This document shows, piece by piece, positions 63,853 to 64,000 of a stretch of DNA of 64,000 nucleotides. Source of the stretch: Alkalihalobacillus sp. CinArs1 (lineage in GTDB: Bacteria; Bacillota; Bacilli; Bacillales; Guptibacillaceae); the NCBI RefSeq assembly GCF_947387515.1, contig NZ_CANDOB010000002.1:1-64000 (forward strand), read 5' to 3'. Made by a program: the position numbers and the translations under genes. Numbering within the stretch: position 1 is the first letter of the stretch; every line of letters starts with the position of its first letter. The notes beneath the pieces were generated by a model. It did not search any database. It saw only the letters and a list, made by a program, of their open reading frames with translations, and was not told where the DNA came from.

Positions 63853-64000
63853 ATGAAGGTTACGAACGCTACAGGAGATATCAAGACGAATGAAGATCTT
63901 ATGAATCTACTTGATTCTTTGTTAAGAGAACCAACATCGTTTTGGGATAAGTTTTATGAAGATAGAGAAAAGCCGATTCCTTTTTTTAAACAAGTTCCTG
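63853..64000 (+). CDS. Methyltransferase, N-terminal part (runs off the window)
   Basis: ATG 63853 after TGGAGGCG begins a frame that stays open to the window edge: MKVTNATGDIKTNEDLMNLL... with FWDKFYEDREKPIPFFKQVP. This last text is typical of the start of Bacillaceae class I SAM-dependent methyltransferases, just before the GxGxG region. The catalytic domain is outside the window, so substrate and full length are unknown. Confidence 0.7.
   Translation, partial: MKVTNATGDIKTNEDLMNLLDSLLREPTSFWDKFYEDREKPIPFFKQVP

Noticed and set aside
63708-63893. 61-codon plus-strand ORF
   Set aside because: It includes a terminator hairpin and overlaps the ribosome binding site and start of the methyltransferase gene.

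Overview
The window is chromosomal DNA from an endospore-forming member of the Bacillaceae. Supporting evidence: a B. subtilis-type 23S-5S rRNA end, a gerA-type spore germinant receptor operon, a KinA/KinE-like multi-PAS kinase, preQ1 and T-box leaders, the divergent citA/citR pair, the alaR-alaT pair, strong AGGAGG ribosome binding sites and low-to-medium GC. The genus cannot be fixed from sequence alone. There is no prophage, complete insertion sequence, CRISPR array or tRNA gene; this is core chromosome interspersed with small accessory cassettes.

Layout. 1-3600: end of an rRNA operon (23S, 5S, terminator) followed by a chimeric 5S remnant with a second copy of the same terminator. 3640-3915: eleven short repeats at a 20.5-bp period. 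4-9.2 kb: photolyase and the three-gene germinant receptor. 9.3-16 kb: alanine aminotransferase with its Lrp regulator, queDEC behind a preQ1 leader, citA/citR. 16-20 kb: SPL-type radical SAM protein, anchored HtrA-like protease and zinc-ribbon partner. 20-24.4 kb: a resistance stretch made of TetR plus paired SMR exporters, then a leader-peptide/terminator region in front of an ABC-F ATPase and an AAC(3) acetyltransferase. 24.4-31.4 kb: amidohydrolase, PAS kinase, diguanylate cyclase, AhpD-like protein, TetR plus OsmC. 31.4-42.7 kb: LytC-like amidase, a VmlR-like ABC-F with an attenuator, MOSC, EamA, M3 peptidase, Nudix, two GNATs, DedA. 42.8-53.7 kb: sat-cysC sulfate activation, tag, MFS, AraC, Nudix, pyruvate oxidase, DUF368 (PopT-type) transporter. 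53.8-56.6 kb: gtrA, GT4 glycosyltransferase and sqdB, a sulfolipid (sulfoquinovosyl diacylglycerol) cassette. 57-64 kb: Fur-box ferrochelatase, T-box tyrS, YtkA-type lipoprotein, YczE-like protein with a suspicious start, Ohr, a small sigma-region-like protein and the start of a methyltransferase.

How it works together. Much of the window concerns stress and drug defence under RNA- or repressor-level control: two independent ABC-F genes each sit behind an upstream ORF and intrinsic terminators, and two TetR genes sit behind paired operators. The sulfolipid genes lie about 10 kb from the APS-forming sat-cysC pair. The most unusual non-coding signals are the helically phased 20.5-bp array, a dispersed ~230-bp repeat found twice and each time bracketed by two copies of the local terminator hairpin, and a ribosome binding site buried in a 13-bp stem ahead of the MFS gene.
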